From positions 1-64,000 of the forward strand of contig JAFEAL010000008.1 in assembly GCA_018266435.1 (NCBI GenBank): 64,000 bases of DNA, read 5' to 3'. The DNA comes from Bacteroidota bacterium. Its GTDB lineage: Bacteria; Bacteroidota; Bacteroidia; Cytophagales; Cyclobacteriaceae. The notes below the pieces were generated by a model. That model was not told where the DNA came from. It worked only from the letters and a program-made list of their open reading frames with translations, and searched no databases. Below are positions 63,918 to 64,000 of the stretch, piece by piece (positions within the stretch are counted from its first letter, which is position 1; each line of letters opens with the position of its first letter). A program made the position numbers and the translations under genes.

Positions 63918-64000
63918 GGCGTTGTTTGTCTAAGCTTAGAATGTGGGTATTCGTTCAGCAGACCATATTCCAAAACTTTATTTGTTGCAAAGGCTATCCG
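63914..64000 (-). CDS. C-terminal end of a gene cut by the window edge
   Basis: The minus-strand frame is open from the window edge to TGA at 63914-63916 and reads RIAFATNKVLEYGLLNEYPH then SKLRQTTP. It overlaps the holB start by 4 bases, the spacing expected of a co-transcribed upstream gene. The 28 residues seen are too few to name it. Confidence 0.5.
   Translation of the reverse strand, partial: RIAFATNKVLEYGLLNEYPHSKLRQTTP

Overview
The window looks like a Bacteroidota chromosome, probably of the order Cytophagales. The evidence is a SusC/SusD pair, a BACON-domain lipoprotein, ORFs without strong Shine-Dalgarno sites, a CTnDOT-like tyrosine recombinase with Ser in place of the first catalytic Arg, an RteC-like protein, a LytS/LytTR pair and a prohibitin-like lipoprotein. 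Assignments are by eye from translated sequence; no database search was run.

Bases 1 to about 29,858 are an integrated genomic island. Both ends carry a 17-base core that reads as the 3' end of a tRNA gene (1-17 and 29842-29858), followed by a matching terminator, with GGTGCGTAGTT/GGTGCGTCA repeats near each end that look like integrase arm sites. The left end holds integrase, an RteC-like protein, an excisionase-type HTH protein, a replication-type winged-helix protein and a DnaC-like ATPase (264-4867). The right end holds a DUF6943 protein, four overlapping small genes (27658-29237) and a small HTH-like protein. No relaxase or type IV secretion gene is visible, so the island does not look self-transmissible.

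The cargo (4903-24937, all on the minus strand) is a large exported RHS/Tc-like system. In transcription order it has a small exported protein, a surface-fibre-like protein, an SpvB/TcaB-like protein of 1384 aa, an RHS protein of 1781 aa and a toxin-tip stretch cut off from it by one in-frame TAA. Then come two exported small proteins, an orphan RHS core plus tip with its own signal peptide, three more exported or lipid-anchored small proteins, a BACON lipoprotein and an outer-membrane-barrel-like protein. Every member carries a Sec or lipoprotein signal, so I read it as an envelope- or surface-acting polymorphic toxin with exported candidate immunity proteins. A putative abortive-infection gene (AbiC-like, 25949-26917) lies beside it, between two strongly structured GC-rich non-coding elements.

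Bases 30,138 to 64,000 are ordinary chromosome. They contain an ABC-F protein; a SusC/SusD locus with a metallophosphoesterase, a GHL10-type glycosyl hydrolase and a divergent DeoR-type regulator; pyrD; a prohibitin-like lipoprotein; an M24 peptidase; an ABC-2 exporter pair; glycyl-tRNA synthetase; dGTPase; a sterol-desaturase-family protein; an acyl-CoA oxidase-like enzyme; an RND/MMPL exporter; a dihaem cytochrome c; a LiaF-like protein; a LytS/LytTR system; and a holB-cyclophilin-RmlD-like operon. Two decayed loci sit between them: a TlpA-like remnant plus an orphan signal peptide (44981-45487) and a TMEM220-like membrane protein remnant (50387-50711).
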